From Clostridiaceae bacterium (GTDB lineage Bacteria > Bacillota > Clostridia > Saccharofermentanales > DTU023): 6,486 nucleotides of DNA. Below are positions 5,801 to 6,486 of this stretch, in pieces. A model generated the notes under the pieces. It was not told the origin of the DNA and searched no databases. It saw nothing but the letters and a program-made list of their open reading frames with translations. The first letter of the stretch is position 1, and every line of letters starts with the position of its first letter. The stretch spans positions 1 to 6,486 of the forward strand of contig JAAZMK010000065.1 in NCBI GenBank assembly GCA_012798865.1. The letters are read 5' to 3'. The position numbers and the translations under genes are program-made.

Positions 5801-6467
5801 AACTAGTATTGTTCTCGTCAAACAAAAAGCTCATTTGCTCAGAGTACTCACTCGTCTTTCCTGTAGCATTTGAGTACGTTGCCCAATCGGGAGCGTAGTC
5901 TTCATCAGCTTGGTTGCCCCACATGGTCCAGCCATCTCTCACGCCACGAGCAAAAAGCTCAATATAAGGTCCCGGTGAGCAAGCTTCAATCAAATCAACA
6001 AACTCGCAAGGCTTTCTGCTGTGTTCGCGTTTTCTGCTCCGCAACAGATTGACCTGTGATCGTCCTGGTGCAAGAGTTCTTGCATTTTGCCCGCGTATGC
6101 CGAACAACAGTATTTCTGTGACATTTCTGAAATAAAAACCAACACCACGACCATCCGGGAATCCGTCTTTTCTCACCTTTTCCCATATCAAGTTTGTCTT
6201 GTATTCAAACCCCCACGCAGACATAACCTCTAACCCCTCCGGGAGTAAAGCATTAGGAACCCATAAATATAAATGGGCAGTATCCTCAGCCAGAGACGGG
6301 ACGGGTAAAGATTTAATCTCTTCCAAGTCCATTGTAGGATAGCGGTTTAGACGATGGTGTTCAGGGGCAACTTTCCCGGTTCGATTTTGGAATCGCCAAG
6401 GAGGGTCCGCGTAGATTGTTGCGAACTTTCTGCCTTGGACAAAATTGAGAAGGTCATTATTCGTCAT
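5799..6467 (-). CDS. MT-A70 family adenine-N6 DNA methyltransferase
   Basis: This 222-residue protein is expected to transfer a methyl group from S-adenosylmethionine to adenine N6, most likely in DNA. The catalytic DPPW motif is at 21-24 (ATIYADPPWRFQ). HLYLWVPN (65-72), NLIWEKV (92-98) and the late block REHSRKPCEFVDLIEACS, then ELFAR and GWTMWGN (147-185), are typical of the MT-A70/M.MunI-like group; the length matches bacterial members. ATG 6467 is the only possible start, because an in-frame TAG lies 15 bases upstream. The start forms an ATGA overlap with a second frame open to the right edge (ending RKRDSP), suggesting an upstream operon partner outside the window. A hand count over 5821-6300 gives about 47% GC. 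It may be orphan, prophage-borne or part of a restriction-modification system; the recognition site cannot be read from sequence. Confidence 0.88.
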   Translation of the reverse strand: MTNNDLLNFVQGRKFATIYADPPWRFQNRTGKVAPEHHRLNRYPTMDLEEIKSLPVPSLAEDTAHLYLWVPNALLPEGLEVMSAWGFEYKTNLIWEKVRKDGFPDGRGVGFYFRNVTEILLFGIRGQNARTLAPGRSQVNLLRSRKREHSRKPCEFVDLIEACSPGPYIELFARGVRDGWTMWGNQADEDYAPDWATYSNATGKTSEYSEQMSFLFDENNTS

Positions 6468-6486
6468 GGAGAGTCTCGTTTTCTAG

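Overview
The window reads as ordinary chromosomal DNA of a mid-GC Firmicute-type bacterium. Shine-Dalgarno sites are purine-rich, genes are packed head to tail, and two convergent genes are separated by intrinsic terminators. The overall style (mixed GC near 50%, a Maf gene, and a short-chain-type threonine dehydrogenase) would fit Negativicutes such as Selenomonas relatives. That placement is a weak inference and nothing in the window proves it.

Left part, plus strand (1-3547): the last 26 codons of a Maf-family nucleotide pyrophosphatase, a 104-base gap, then two tandem ABC half-transporters (186-1871 and 1871-3547). Each has six predicted membrane segments followed by a nucleotide-binding domain. 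They share a one-base stop/start overlap and a strong internal ribosome binding site, and they are paralogues, so they most likely form a heterodimeric exporter. The first has a canonical LSGGE signature. The second has LSDGE, so the two ATP sites are probably not equivalent.

Middle, plus strand (3548-4541): after 157 bases holding a possible extended -10 promoter comes a 243-residue cytoplasmic protein. It resembles the C-terminal chaperone arm of trigger factor but lacks the ribosome-binding head and the prolyl-isomerase domain. It ends at a textbook intrinsic terminator. A client-binding chaperone fragment beside an orphan heterodimeric exporter is the most intriguing pairing here, and the substrate is not evident.

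Right part, minus strand (4553-6467): an extended-SDR L-threonine 3-dehydrogenase with its own structured terminator and a palindrome upstream, then an MT-A70 family adenine methyltransferase with its own terminator hairpin. The methyltransferase looks like the last gene of an operon that continues past the right edge, possibly a restriction-modification or mobile-element module.

No tRNA, rRNA, CRISPR array, insertion sequence or riboswitch could be recognised.
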